This document shows, one piece after another, positions 15,919 through 26,440 of a stretch of DNA of 34,105 bases; the first letter of the stretch is position 1, and every line of letters starts with the position of its first letter. A model generated the notes under the pieces. That model had not been told where the DNA came from, did no database searches, and saw only the letters and a program-made list of their open reading frames with translations. This stretch comes from Theristus sp. LFF4_11. Taxonomy: Eukaryota > Nematoda > Chromadorea > Monhysterida > Xyalidae. The position numbers and the translations under genes were made by a program. The stretch covers positions 1 through 34,105 of the forward strand of contig JASANC010005888.1 in assembly GCA_030248135.1 (NCBI GenBank). The letters run 5' to 3'.

Positions 15919-18900
15919 GGAGCGACCTCGCGACGACATTCTCCCTACGTAGCCGAATGCCGGGATTCTGCGAAACGAGAGGGCATGCAGCAAACCTGCA
16001 CCCTTTCCTGACTCGTATCAATGACCGCGTCACACAAAGACGAAATTGAAAGTAAAAACCCAAAAATTACACACACCCAAATCAATTAAACTTTACAATC
16101 AATCAGAACCGTAAAACTCTACAAAACATTTAAACTGTTGGAATTTCTATTGCTTGAAAACTAAACTTTTCAAATTGACACAAAAACGAGAAACTCCTGA
16201 ACTACAAAAACCAAAAATCAATATCCTGAAACTGAAAACTTGCAAAACTTGGAAATTTAATTTCAACACACAAAGCTAAACTACTAATTTCAAAAACTTC
16301 ACAAAATAACAAAACTTCAAAAACCAACTGTTGTGTCTCTATTGTGGAAATCAAAACTTCAAAAAATTAACTTCTGCGATATTATTGCGATCTGGAAAAA
16401 CACAAAACTTCTGAAAAACATAAAACTACTAACTTGCGAAACAACAAAACATTGAAAACTTCTAAATGGGCGAATTGCAAGAAAATAATACAATCTGAAT
16501 CCTTGAAAACACAGAAAAAATCAAAAACCTTTCAAAACTTCGAATAAACCAAAAATACACATTTCAGAGTTACTTCAAAGAACACTAATCAATTATTTCT
16601 TTCAAAACACAAACCAAATGAACTTTTTACCGCCCCTCTCGAAACAATCCAAACGTCTTCTGTACCTGGGGCCTCGCAACTGACAAATATTCAAAACCAA
16701 ATTTCAAAACTTCTAAACTTCAAAACACTTAGAATAAACGGAACCATGAAAATAATTCAAAACTAGTTGGTTATTGGTCAGTTCAGTGCCTGTTAAAATT
16801 TCAAAACTACACAACACACAAACGACACACGAAACCAAACGACACACATTCACAGAGAACAACTTCTGGCGCACCTGGCCAACGAAACAAAAAAACAAGC
16901 CTGCGACACACACTAAAACGTACAGACCATCTGACTCCAGCGCCCACAAATAAAACAACCGAAAAAACAAAAATCTGAAAGCTTTGAAACGAATAAAACC
17001 AAACTGTAAGAAAGGCGGAAGAACCGTCCGAGGAAGACCGAAATTTCAACAACTGTGCCTGAAACCAAAACCAAACCAAAACTGTGGAACTGTGGAAAAC
17101 TAAAACCAAACTCAGAACAAAAATCAAAACTCTTGAGGTTTCCAAACAACTGAAACGTTCAAAACAACTCACAACGCCAGATCTTTCGGCACACAATAAA
17201 TCACAACTTTTCTTCACAGCTAACAGTCCAACGGCAAAACACCATCGTCGCACAGCATCGGCGCATCCCACCGTTTTCGACTCGACGCACAAACGAATCA
17301 TCTTCACGACGAACAGCCCGATCCATCTTCACGACGAACAGCCGACGGTTGAATTAGTACTATTGTTGTTGTTAGAATTGTTGTTGGTACGCAAATTGAA
17401 TGCTGAGGAGCTGCAATTAACTCGACGATCATCGACAACGTTCACCCTCTCCCCAGGGTGAAAACGGGGGTTTCCGACGCTTCGAACCACCACCATCCCC
17501 CCTTCAAATTGCGACGACCCCGGCGCAACACAACTCCTCAACGCTGTTGAATTCCGTTGTTGTTCGTCACCATCCGCCATCCGACGCTCGTCCATCCATC
17601 GCTATTAAATGCCTATAGCCTCCATGCTTTCGGCATTCATGTTCGACGTTCGTTCATGTTCCATCAAGTCATTTCTCTCAATTCGCTGATAGATCCCTCT
17701 ATGGATTTGGTTTGATATTTCCACGCTCCAGACGACTCCATTCCATTCGAACTCATAGGTCCCTCCATGGACTTGATTCAACCATTCGACGTTCCAGACA
17801 ACAGTGCGGCGCTCTTTCTAACCATTAGACGACCATTTCGCATTCGACTCCACTGCTGCATTCTCCATCGCTTATGCCAGTCCAGTTCTTAAATTCCGCA
17901 CTCAAAACAGTCCGTCGTTAAGACGCAAATCGTTCGGCGGCATCCCGACAACTTTCGTCGCACCATTTTCCAAGACGATTCACTGAAGAAATCGCGTCCA
18001 TCGGAAAATATCACCATAGCACCTTTGTTGCGCTTCGACCGGCCGTGTCGAATTACAACAAAATCCACTGCGCTGCACCGTGCGACAACGTGTGACTCCT
18101 TGTTTCGACGAATCCACGGCGTTTTGGCTGACCACCATTTCTGCCACTGACAGAAAACAACAATTACTGAAGCTGGTGCCACACCGTTCTTAGGTGGCCT
18201 CGCGAGGACTTTCGGCTTCCCAGTCACTTCAGGAGAACAGGCGATCCACAGAATTCGTTTCTGAATCTAGCCGTTCATCAATATTACTTTAGGAGAACAG
18301 GCGATCCACGGAAGTCTGTGCGTCCTCCAAATGTCCACATGTTTGACTGGTGCACAACAGCCAAACACATCCAGACGACGCTTTCCGACTTCCGAATCCA
18401 GCCGTTCATCCACATCAGTAGCGTTTTCGTGGTCCTTGTGCCCTTTTTGCCGGTCGTCTTCCAAAGAATGCGAACGCTGTCAATAACACGTGCAGTCGTC
18501 AACTCTCTGGTGCTACACCTCCATGTGCAACGTTGTCGTCATCAAGCACCGCTTCCAGATTTCCACGACTGTTTCCACCGCGGTTCCTCTTTGACTAGCC
18601 TTCAGCTCTCTCTATCGGACGGCACTTTTCTGCAGCAGCGTTATCCACAACGAAACAGTCGAACACCATCTTTTTGAACGCCATCATTCTATTGCGGCAG
18701 CATCGATCGATTGAATCCCTTCTGCTTTTCATGAGTCGTCGAGCAACATCCATTTTTTCACTGCGCCAAATCCACTGCCGTGCGTTTCCTCATTATTCGC
18801 CATTAGATCCGTATGCTGTTCCATTGCTCCTCCATGAGCTTTTTCGATCGTTTCAGCTGCTTCTGTTGCTGTTGCAATTCCGGGAAAACGACATGGCACT

Positions 18901-19044
18901 TGGCAGTCACCGGATATACCAACTGACCAAGCCCAGTCAAACAAACAAAAGTTGGTGCTGTTGCTATTGCGACGTCCATTGTTGAAGAAAACCAAAACTG
19001 TTTGCAGCTGTCGATCTCCACAGTCTTCCTCGGGTCCTCCACCA
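15919..19044 (-). other. Long region between pol stop and 3' LTR of the left retroelement
   Basis: This is about 3.1 kb of untranslated or lost coding sequence. Positions 16030-17110 are strikingly G-poor on the + strand (C-poor on the sense strand), with endlessly varied CAAAACTTC-like words. The longest - strand frame (16807-17307, ~166 codons) is rich in F, S, V and L and matches no family I recognise. Around 17690-17810 a CCCTC(T/C)ATGGA(T/C)TTG-TT/GATT motif occurs twice about 75 bp apart. From ~18100 rightward the sequence is matched in inverted orientation by the right element. Confidence 0.55.
18230..18309. repeat. Short direct repeat in the left element
   Basis: AGGAGAACAGGCGATCCAC occurs at ~18231 and ~18291, about 60 bp apart. 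The same pair, inverted, is in the right element (GTGGATCGCCTGTTCTCCT at ~32288 and ~32347), so it predates the duplication. Confidence 0.7.
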
Positions 19045-22000
19045 TTACTCTTCCTCGTTTCCATCCGGCGCGAATCTGATCAGTCTGTGGCCGTCCCAAA
19101 CAACGTCGTGCGGAATATTCTGGTGAACTCGGCTCAGCTTCTCCATATTCACCCTGAACGCCATGTTCTCCGCATAATCGACGCGTCTCACAGTAGCCGT
19201 TCCGTTCTCGTGAAGCTTCTCAACGACGAACGGTCCCGTGTGTGGCCTGGCAAACTTGTAGCCTTCACCACGAGCAGCTTGCGGCGCATACACCCAAACA
19301 CGATCTCCTTCCTTGAATTTGGATGTATCGCGGGCGTTCTTATCATGCTGCTTCTTCTGGGCCTCGTGCGCTCCACGAATCCTTCTCTTCGCCCTTCCAT
19401 ACAGGTCGCGCAACCGTTTCACCGACGCCACCACACACGGCTCCGTGCTCTTCTCCGGCCGATTTCGATATTCCACAAACGGCGAACTCGAACTGACGCG
19501 CATCTGCCTGCCGCGTTCCATCATGAACGGTGAACAATTCGTCGACACTTGCGGCATGTCCCTGTAGTACATCAGCGCCGTGTCCACATAATCGTCCCAC
19601 GTAGCTTCATCATGCGGCATTAGCTTTGCGAGCATGCTGATCAGCGTCTTGTTCGCGTTTTCGGCCTGGCCATTCGACTTGGCGTGGAACGTCGACGTCA
19701 TGTTGTGTTTGAATCCGAGAATCTTTCGCAACGATTCAAACATGGAGCCCGTGAACTGCACGCCCTGGTCAGTCACGATCGTCTCTGGAATACCGTGGTG
19801 CGAGACGTAATTCACCACTCGTCTCACACAAGCGTCCGCGGTCTGATCTTCCATCGGGTACGCTTCGATGTCCTTCGAGAACGCGTCGACCAGCACCAAC
19901 AGATACTGATTGCCGTTCACTGTGCGAGGCTTCAACTGCAGGATGTCCATGTGAACGCGCTGTCCCGGCCGGTCCAACTCCTTGAATTCACCCATCGCTG
20001 GCTTGCACATCCTCGACTGTCCAGTCGTCGTACCGCACAGAAAACACTTGTGGATGTGCGCGTGGATTGCTGCTGTCATACCACGCCAAAAATAGTGCGG
20101 TTGCATCGCTGCCAGCATCTTCACTCGGCCGAAATGTCCTCGATCTTCGTGGAACTCCTTCAACAGCGCGTCCTGCTCGCACTCCGGCACTACCAACTGG
20201 TGGTAATTTTCATTACTCTTCCAGTGGTACAACACGCCTCGAAACAGATAGTAGCTCTTGGCCAGCGTGACGATGTTCTTGTCAAACTTCTCGCCGTTCA
20301 GCTGCGGTTTCTTGTGGCCATTCTTGAGAAACGCAGTCATTTGCCGGATGAACTTATCGCTCTGCTGCGCGGTCTTGATCTTCTCCTCTGTTGTTTCCCA
20401 CTTCGGTCCTTTCGCAAGGTCCTCCATGACCGGCAACTTCATTTCCGCTGGCTCCAAGCCTTCGTCCAGTTCTTCGACTTCGTCCACCGGCTTCTTTCTC
20501 GGACGGCCACGTTTCGCTTTCACGACATTCGCACACGCAGCCGGCGCATTGACAGCCTCCAACACCTCCAGCTCTTCTTTCATCGCCGCCAAGTCCACCA
20601 CTTTTACTACGTCGCAATTCGGTTCGTCACAAATCGGTTTGTCACAATTCGGTTCATCGTCCTGAGCGACTTTGCGGCACCACTCAACCTCCTCGTCGAA
20701 GACAGGTTCCATCTGCTGCTGCACCACTTTCGATTCCATGTCCTTGTGTGCCCTCCATGGCCTCTGGACAGATCTTGTCGTCATCGCTGCGACGGCGTCA
20801 AACGCCAACTCCACTTCACCGCTGTCCAGTTCTGGAAAACAGCCAGTCTCCATCGAGTCGTTTCTGGTGCTGTAGCCATCGTCAAGCTGTAGATCTTCAT
20901 CAGTCGTGCGCTCCATCAACGTTGTCCAGGCAACCACACCTTCAGCCACCATCACACCATCTCGTTCTGCTTGCCTTCGCGCCTCCATGTCAGCGTCTTT
21001 GATCACTCTATCAAATGATCTGGCATTCGGCAGTCCCGTCTGCAGCAGCACGTGCTCGTCTGATGGCGTCCGACTCAAGGCATCTGCCACTGTCTGACTT
21101 TTGCCTGGCATATAGACGATCTTCGGGTTGAACATTGCGATCGCCGCCACCCATCGTTCCACTCGCTTGTTCCCGGTCAATCTGCGCCGCATTGCATCTT
21201 GAATCGCCGCATGATCTGTCACCACCGTGACATCAGAGCCAATGATGTATTTCTTCCACTTCTCCAAGCTCCATCGCACCGCCAAACATTCTCGCTCAGT
21301 CGCGGAGTAGTTAAGCTCGGCACCAACAAGAGCTCTCGAAGCCCAACACACTGGATGCAGCCTTCCATCGTCTCCCAGTTGTTCTAAGACTGCTCCTAGT
21401 CCAACATCCGATGCATCGCAGCGTATCACCCATGGCTCCATCAACTTCGGGTATTTCAACATCACTGGCTCAGTTGTCAACGCCGTTGCCAAATCTTTGA
21501 ACGACTGTTGTTGTTCGTCGCGCCACACAAACGGTTGGTCCTTCTTGGTCAGCTGGAACAGTGCCCTCGCTCTTTTCGAGAAGTTCGGGATGAAGATTCG
21601 GTAGAACGAGCACAGTCCAAGGAACGATCGGACTTGCTTCTGGTTCTTCGGCCTCGGATAGTGCAAGATCTTTTCCACCTTTTCCGGATCCGTCCTCACT
21701 CCATTCGCATCCAAGACGTAGCCGAGATACCGAATCTCCTTCTGGAAGAACTGACACTTCTTTGGCTGGATCAGCAACCCGGCGTCTTTCAGTCGCTCGA
21801 ACACTTTCGACAACACATCCAGATGTTCTTCGTATGTTGCCGTCGCAACCAGCACATCATCCAAGTACGCGTGCACTCGATCGTCAATTCCAGCCAGAGT
21901 CTCTTGCATCAGTCGCTGAAACACAGGCGGACTGTTTGACAAGCCCATCGGCATCATGCGGTACTGGAAATGGCCGTGCGGTGTCGAGAACGCCGTTTTC

Positions 22001-23403
22001 TCTTTGTCCTTCGGGTCCAATCGAATCTGGTGAAAGCCACCGTACAGGTCGAGCGCCGTGAAAAATTTCGGCTGACATCGTCCCACTTGGTCCATGATCT
22101 CATGCGGCAGTGGAATCGTGAACTGGTCTCGTTTCACAATTCGGTTCAGCTGTCGGTAGTCCACACAGATGCGCAGGCTGCCATCCTTCTTCTTCACACA
22201 CACTACCGGACTTGACCACGGTGACACTGATGGTTCGATGATGCCTGTTGCGCGAAACTCCTCCAACTTTTCCTTCAAGGCTTCGCGCCAGTGGTACGGC
22301 ACAGTTCTTGTTTGAATTGCGAACGGCCTCTCCAAACCAGTGTCCAACACCATTTGATAATTCGGTCCGCAATCTCCTCGATCCGACTCAAAGATGTGGA
22401 AACCACGATGGTTACGCCGACACAACTCCATCGCTCGCCGCAGTTGTTCACCAGACAACTCGTGACCCTCGAATCCTTTCTCCAAGAAGTCAGTCAGTTT
22501 CTCTCGTCTCGTTTGTTCGTCTTCCAAGCTGACCATCTTGCCGTAGTTGTGCTGTTGTCGTCCACTGCTCAACGCACCCATCAATGCTTTGCACTCTGCC
22601 GCACTTCCATCGTTGTTGAACAGATGCGACGCATCAGCACACAGCGACTTTTCGTATCCTGGGAGGCTGCACTTCCTGCACTCGTTCGTTGTTCTTCCCT
22701 TCGATTGCAGCTTCTTTTCGATTTCCCAGTTGTTGACCAACGCCACTGCATCTTCCTTGCTGATCGTGACCGTCTCGCTGTTACGGTTCCAGTACAACGC
22801 GTACGCCATGCAGTCGTGCAACTTGTGCTTCACGTCGCCGCAGAAGGAGCACTCCGTGCACTGCGAAAGACGCGCCGCGGGTACCTTGGCAGCTTTCGGT
22901 AGAATCAGCTCGTCCTCCATGACGGCTTTCGGCAAGACACGCACAGTATCGATGCGGCCAACTTCGTCTCCCTTCTTGCATCGCAGCACACAACACGTTG
23001 GGTTTGTCAACGCCACTGTGACTTCATCCAACCTGCTGACCTCCACAAGGCAAGTTTCCATCAGTCGCATCTCCCCGGTGGCTTCGACAATCTGCGCACA
23101 TCCAATCACGTCGTCGTCCTTTCCGGTCGTTCCATCGTCTTGCGCACTCTCCGGTTCAACCTGCAGCTTGACTTTAGTCGAACAACCCGGCGGCAGCACA
23201 ACGTCTTTCTGGAACACGACCTTGCCTTTGATCTTTCGTTGTTGCCGTTTAGTCAACCCTCGCAGCTGCACTGGTGTTTCGAAACGTTCCCTGCACTCAA
23301 CGGCACTCCCGGTCGTTGCTCTCGGCATTTCGAATTGAGCAACTTGTCTGTTGCCTTGGTGGGACAAATCCATGCCCAGCGGCATCCGGTCAAAAGTGGT
23401 CAT
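19045..23403 (-). CDS. pol: Ty3/gypsy Pol polyprotein, left copy (RT-RNase H-integrase frame, protease lost)
   Basis: This is an open frame of 1452 codons. From residue 38 onward it is collinear with residues 288-1702 of the right copy without a single codon gained or lost. It carries reverse transcriptase (catalytic YLDDVLVAT near residue 513, FTALDLYGGFHQI upstream), Ty3-type RNase H (VIRCDASDVGLGAVLEQ), the integrase zinc finger (HEDRGHFG..HKCFLCG), the D,D35E core (HMDILQL; VTDQGVQF; GQAENANK) and a GPF module (GPFVVEKLHENG). The first ~37 residues are a frame-shifted readout of the protease end and are not a genuine amino terminus. The ORF starts after a block of small deletions. Enzymatic motifs are intact, but no complete gag-pol frame exists in this copy. 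Confidence 0.93.
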   Translation of the reverse strand: MTTFDRMPLGMDLSHQGNRQVAQFEMPRATTGSAVECRERFETPVQLRGLTKRQQRKIKGKVVFQKDVVLPPGCSTKVKLQVEPESAQDDGTTGKDDDVIGCAQIVEATGEMRLMETCLVEVSRLDEVTVALTNPTCCVLRCKKGDEVGRIDTVRVLPKAVMEDELILPKAAKVPAARLSQCTECSFCGDVKHKLHDCMAYALYWNRNSETVTISKEDAVALVNNWEIEKKLQSKGRTTNECRKCSLPGYEKSLCADASHLFNNDGSAAECKALMGALSSGRQQHNYGKMVSLEDEQTRREKLTDFLEKGFEGHELSGEQLRRAMELCRRNHRGFHIFESDRGDCGPNYQMVLDTGLERPFAIQTRTVPYHWREALKEKLEEFRATGIIEPSVSPWSSPVVCVKKKDGSLRICVDYRQLNRIVKRDQFTIPLPHEIMDQVGRCQPKFFTALDLYGGFHQIRLDPKDKEKTAFSTPHGHFQYRMMPMGLSNSPPVFQRLMQETLAGIDDRVHAYLDDVLVATATYEEHLDVLSKVFERLKDAGLLIQPKKCQFFQKEIRYLGYVLDANGVRTDPEKVEKILHYPRPKNQKQVRSFLGLCSFYRIFIPNFSKRARALFQLTKKDQPFVWRDEQQQSFKDLATALTTEPVMLKYPKLMEPWVIRCDASDVGLGAVLEQLGDDGRLHPVCWASRALVGAELNYSATERECLAVRWSLEKWKKYIIGSDVTVVTDHAAIQDAMRRRLTGNKRVERWVAAIAMFNPKIVYMPGKSQTVADALSRTPSDEHVLLQTGLPNARSFDRVIKDADMEARRQAERDGVMVAEGVVAWTTLMERTTDEDLQLDDGYSTRNDSMETGCFPELDSGEVELAFDAVAAMTTRSVQRPWRAHKDMESKVVQQQMEPVFDEEVEWCRKVAQDDEPNCDKPICDEPNCDVVKVVDLAAMKEELEVLEAVNAPAACANVVKAKRGRPRKKPVDEVEELDEGLEPAEMKLPVMEDLAKGPKWETTEEKIKTAQQSDKFIRQMTAFLKNGHKKPQLNGEKFDKNIVTLAKSYYLFRGVLYHWKSNENYHQLVVPECEQDALLKEFHEDRGHFGRVKMLAAMQPHYFWRGMTAAIHAHIHKCFLCGTTTGQSRMCKPAMGEFKELDRPGQRVHMDILQLKPRTVNGNQYLLVLVDAFSKDIEAYPMEDQTADACVRRVVNYVSHHGIPETIVTDQGVQFTGSMFESLRKILGFKHNMTSTFHAKSNGQAENANKTLISMLAKLMPHDEATWDDYVDTALMYYRDMPQVSTNCSPFMMERGRQMRVSSSSPFVEYRNRPEKSTEPCVVASVKRLRDLYGRAKRRIRGAHEAQKKQHDKNARDTSKFKEGDRVWVYAPQAARGEGYKFARPHTGPFVVEKLHENGTATVRRVDYAENMAFRVNMEKLSRVHQNIPHDVVWDGHRLIRFAPDGNEEE

Positions 23404-24021
23404 GTCAGTTCGATCAAAGTGTTGGCTTTAGGTTGTCTGTTCACGACAAACTTGATCGACTTCTCCTTGTGTTACTCGCACTTCAGCACAAAGTCTCGTT
23501 GAACAAGTGGTGACTGAAGTCGAATCCTTGAGCATGTTGTTCTCGACCTCGTTTGATTTCCGACCACTTGGGTCTACTTTTCGAGTAGCCGAATGGGATG
23601 AAGTGCACTGGATCCACTGTCCTTCAAGCTCTGAGGCACTCCTTCGATATACGCCAACCTGTAGGTGTTTGTGCAAAGTGTGGCTCAGAAGTTGATGTGT
23701 GTTGTTGAGTAGGGTTGTTGTTGTTGATGATCGGCTGGGTTTCTCTCAATTTGAGTTGATGTCGGAAGTTTCGGACGCTCATGTACTTGGCTGATTGTAT
23801 TGTGTTACTACAATGAGCAGGATCCACTTGGTTGGGCTTGGTGAACGACCGAGCTTGTCAGAACAATCAACTTCCTTGATGGCCTATGTTTTGTCCTTCG
23901 TGCATCAGAAAGCTTGTTGTTTTGAGAAGTGAGTTGTAGTTGTAGTGGTATATGACGACCAATTTCGCCACAACCTCGTTGTCCTACAAGCAGACGACAA
24001 CATTGTGTACGTGTGCAGTTC
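23404..24021 (-). pseudogene. Decayed protease region of the left retroelement
   Basis: On the - strand this aligns with 26470-27190 of the right copy but contains many one- or two-base deletions, scattered about every 10-20 bp, so every frame is broken. The aspartic protease motif region is recognisable only by nucleotide similarity (TTGAAGGACAGTGGATCCAG). Decay stops abruptly at the start of the intact pol frame. Either real deletion-biased decay or uncorrected assembly errors could cause this. Confidence 0.75.
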
Positions 24022-24768
24022 TCATAATGCGCACTGAACCTGCCGCCTCAGCATTCGCCTTCCAATCCTCCTTTCGATCCCTTCCACTGTTGATGCTGTT
24101 ATGAAGCTGTGGCCCATTCGGTCCTCAACGATGGCCTGACACATGATGCCTTGCACTTCCACCACTGTCATGAATTCGTCCACTGTCTCAGCCGCTAACT
24201 GTTGCCGACTCCATTGATCAACATCACCATCACCATCAACAACACCACTGTCGCTCCATCTCCAACTGCTGGCACTTTCCCTCCATGGACAATGGCCACT
24301 GACTTCCGCTTGCATCTCTCTCACTCTGTCCACATACATAGACAGCGACAGAGACACGCCGGTGCGTTGAAACTCGCTCCATATACGTTGTCGCATCCAC
24401 CACGGCAGCCCTTCATGGACGTACGCAGCAACACTTGCACCCTGCGGTGTGTTATCCAGAACACGTTGCACAAAATCCCAGATGTCCTCGTCATCCATCA
24501 GCACCAGTCGTTCGTATCCATTCGTCACATTGAAGCTGCTCTCCATCGGCCAACATTCATTCACACTTCCAACATTTGTGGTACAGCAGTCCCCTTGTGC
24601 CTCGACGTGTGCCCTCCATGGCCTCTTTGCACCTGTCCTCCATCGCCCTCGTGCACTGACCCTCCATGGCCTTTGTGTTTCGTCGTCTCTTTCTCGCCAT
24701 CGCTCGACCAATCGTACAACAATGAAACAACAGCAGTCGTCACAGAGCTTGATCAAACAGAAGTGCAA
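24022..24768 (-). CDS. gag: Gag-like frame of the left retroelement
   Basis: This is an open frame of up to 248 codons upstream of pol. The likely structural part begins near MESSFNVTNGYERLVLMDDE and continues IWDFVQRVLDNTPQGAS, GLPWWMRQRIWSEFQRTG and SLSMYVDRVREMQAEVSG. It ends RRIGRRMLRRQVQCAL. The words MLRRQV also open the long frame of the right copy, so in an intact element gag and pol were probably one continuous polyprotein. No CCHC zinc knuckle was seen. The Gag assignment is by position, not by a recognised domain. The first ~85 codons (Arg/Trp-rich) may be non-coding. Confidence 0.55.
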   Translation of the reverse strand: MHFCLIKLCDDCCCFIVVRLVERWRERDDETQRPWRVSARGRWRTGAKRPWRAHVEAQGDCCTTNVGSVNECWPMESSFNVTNGYERLVLMDDEDIWDFVQRVLDNTPQGASVAAYVHEGLPWWMRQRIWSEFQRTGVSLSLSMYVDRVREMQAEVSGHCPWRESASSWRWSDSGVVDGDGDVDQWSRQQLAAETVDEFMTVVEVQGIMCQAIVEDRMGHSFITASTVEGIERRIGRRMLRRQVQCAL

Positions 24769-24975
24769 CGAAAAAACAGAACAAAAAAAGATAAATTGTG
24801 TTAAAAGATTTATGATTGTGAAGAGAGAAAAATTAGTGATGATGTGGATGATGTTAAAAAATCACTGACGCTTCGATCGATCAGATGTTGGATCAATCAC
24901 TGAGGTGTTGTTTTGACGACACAAAACAGATCGATCAGTCGTGTAGCTTCGATCGTACGTAGGTCGAATAGAGTG

Positions 24976-25075
24976 TGGGTGTTTAAGGATGGAAAAAAAA
25001 AAAAATTCAACAGGAACCAAAACTGAGAAAATAGAAAGAAAACAAAAAGAAAATTTAGAGAATATAAAAACACAA

Positions 25076-25107
<32 letters not shown>

Positions 25108-25640
25108 AAAAAAAAAAAAAGAAGGAAAAAGGAAAAGGAGAGAGAGAATTGAGAGAGATAATGAATAGGAAGGAGGAGGCAGAGAGTGGAGGGAGTTATA
25201 TGTGTTTTGGGTTGTGAGGATGGAGGAAAGAAAGTGGAGTGACGCTCAGTAAAAAAGAAGTGAGTTGGGTGAGTGAGTTTTGGATTCTCGGAGAAAGTTG
25301 TTTGTTCGGAGCTGAATTTTTGATGAATTTTTGTTTCGCTTTGCTCCGTTTGCTTGAGCCGAGAATCAAAGTAGACAGTGGCGAATGTGAGGAGAGGAGT
25401 TTTGGTGTGGTTTGCAGCGTCCGTCCTGTTTGGGGCTGTGTGAGGTATGGAGGACCCCGGCTGGATTAGGAGTCAGTGAGTTGTGGTGTCGTTGAAGTTG
25501 TGGAGGAGTGAGGTTGGTGGGGTGTGGACTCTCGGCCAAAAGTTTTCTTTATTTGTTTTCTTTACTGAGCGCGTTGGCAGTCGAGTTTTGGTTTCGCTGT
25601 TGAATTTTTTGTTTGTTTTGCGAGAGTCCCTAAGTAAAAA
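24976..25640. other. Centre of the inverted repeat
   Basis: No gene is present. A homopurine/poly-A stretch fills ~24990-25150. An unpaired core lies at ~25292-25528. Within it GGATTCTCGG (~25282) and CCGAGAATCA (~25361) can pair. No LTR matching 15292-15899 is present, although 5' LTRs of both elements would be expected in this interval. Confidence 0.6.
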
Positions 25641-25649
25641 CACCCGACA

Positions 25650-25890
25650 GCTGCTATTCGACCTACGTACGATCGAAGCTACACGGGACTGATCGATCTG
25701 TTTTGTGTGCGTCGAAAACAACAGCCTCAGTGATTGATCCAACACTGATCGATCGAAGGTCAGTCGATTTTTTGGAACGATCGATCCGACGCCAATCATC
25801 GAAGGTCGGGAATTTGAGTGATCGATACAACATCAATCGATCAAAGCGGCAATCGATCGGAAAGTCAGCTGTGCTTGAAAGACAAACTGT
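25650..25890. repeat. GATCGAT-rich cluster upstream of the right element
   Basis: GATCGA or ATCGAT words recur about ten times in 240 bp, for example CTGATCGATCGAAGG, AACGATCGATCC, GTGATCGATACA, CAATCGATCAA and GCAATCGATCGG. The left arm keeps a shorter version (24875-24960). They could be binding sites in the element's leader or a decayed microsatellite. Confidence 0.55.
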
Positions 25891-25894
25891 GTGA

Positions 25895-26440
25895 TCGATG
25901 TGGTTGTGTTGGTGTGGTGTGGTTGGTTGTTTCGTTGCACTTTGTTTGATGAGTGGGATGTGTGTTGTGTGTTGTGTGGATGGGGCGATGGCGGAAGAGA
26001 GAGAAGAGGATGGAGGGGGGGGGGATGGGGAAGGTGAGAGGGGAGGGAGTAGGACAGGGGTGCTGATGGGGGGAGAATGTGGGATGGAGAGAGTAGGAGA
26101 AGGAAGAAGGGGTGGGATGACGAGGAATTGGGATTGAAGTGTTGGAAAAGAGGGGAGGGGGTAGTGAAGGGTGGTGGTGGTGGAAAGTAGGAGGAGTAAG
26201 AGGGTGTTTGTGTGTGTTGGGAAGAGTGGAGAGAGAGGGAAGTGGATTGTCGGAGGGAAGTGAGAGTTGGAGATGGAGGAAGTGGTGTGTTGATGGTGAT
26301 GGGAGTGATCAATGGAGTGGAAAGTGGGTGAGAAGTGGAGAATTGACAGTGGTGGAAGGAGGATTGTGTAGGCATGTTGAGGACCGAAGGGACAGTTAAA
26401 AGATCAAAGTGGAAGGGATGAAAGGAGGATTGGAAGGCGA
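25895..26440 (+). pseudogene. Decayed gag region of the right retroelement
   Basis: This aligns patchily with the intact gag-like frame of the left copy. Shared landmarks are TTTCGTTGCACTT, GCGATGGCG, GATGACGAGGA, GTTGGAGATGGAG, GTTGATGGTGATG, GATCAATGGAGT, GACAGTGGTGGAAG and GTTGAGGACCGAA, then GGAAGGCGAATGCTGAGGCG. Between landmarks it has lost bases, particularly cytosines, and gained G runs, so no gag frame survives. The + strand is extremely C-poor here. Confidence 0.7.

Larger units (their letters stand above)
18100..25291 (-). repeat. Left arm of a large inverted repeat
   Basis: Read on the - strand, this is homologous to 25529-32495 read on the + strand: the upstream region, gag remnants, pol and ~0.9 kb after pol. 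The outer border is sharp. AATCCACGGCGTTTTGGCTG and GTTTCG (to ~18100) match the other arm, then similarity stops. The inner border is diffuse. CTCAGTAAAAAAGAAG..GATTCTCGG (25229-25291) pairs with ACTCTCGG..CTTTACTGAG (25529-25571). Confidence 0.88.

Noticed and set aside
16807..17307. 166-codon - strand hydrophobic frame as a possible envelope gene
   Set aside because: Composition is dominated by the C-poor, T/G-rich tract. There is no clear signal peptide, cysteine pattern or fusion motif, so a third gene is not supported.
19684..20892. 402-codon + strand frame (and its mirror at 29702-30910 on -)
   Set aside because: It is exactly antisense to pol in both copies. It is rich in H, R, L and S and has no recognisable domain. 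It is conserved only because pol is conserved.
22547..23338. 263-codon + strand frame, with a similar one at 27253-28047 on -
   Set aside because: Antisense shadow of the pol amino-terminal region in each copy. Serine-rich readout with no independent support.
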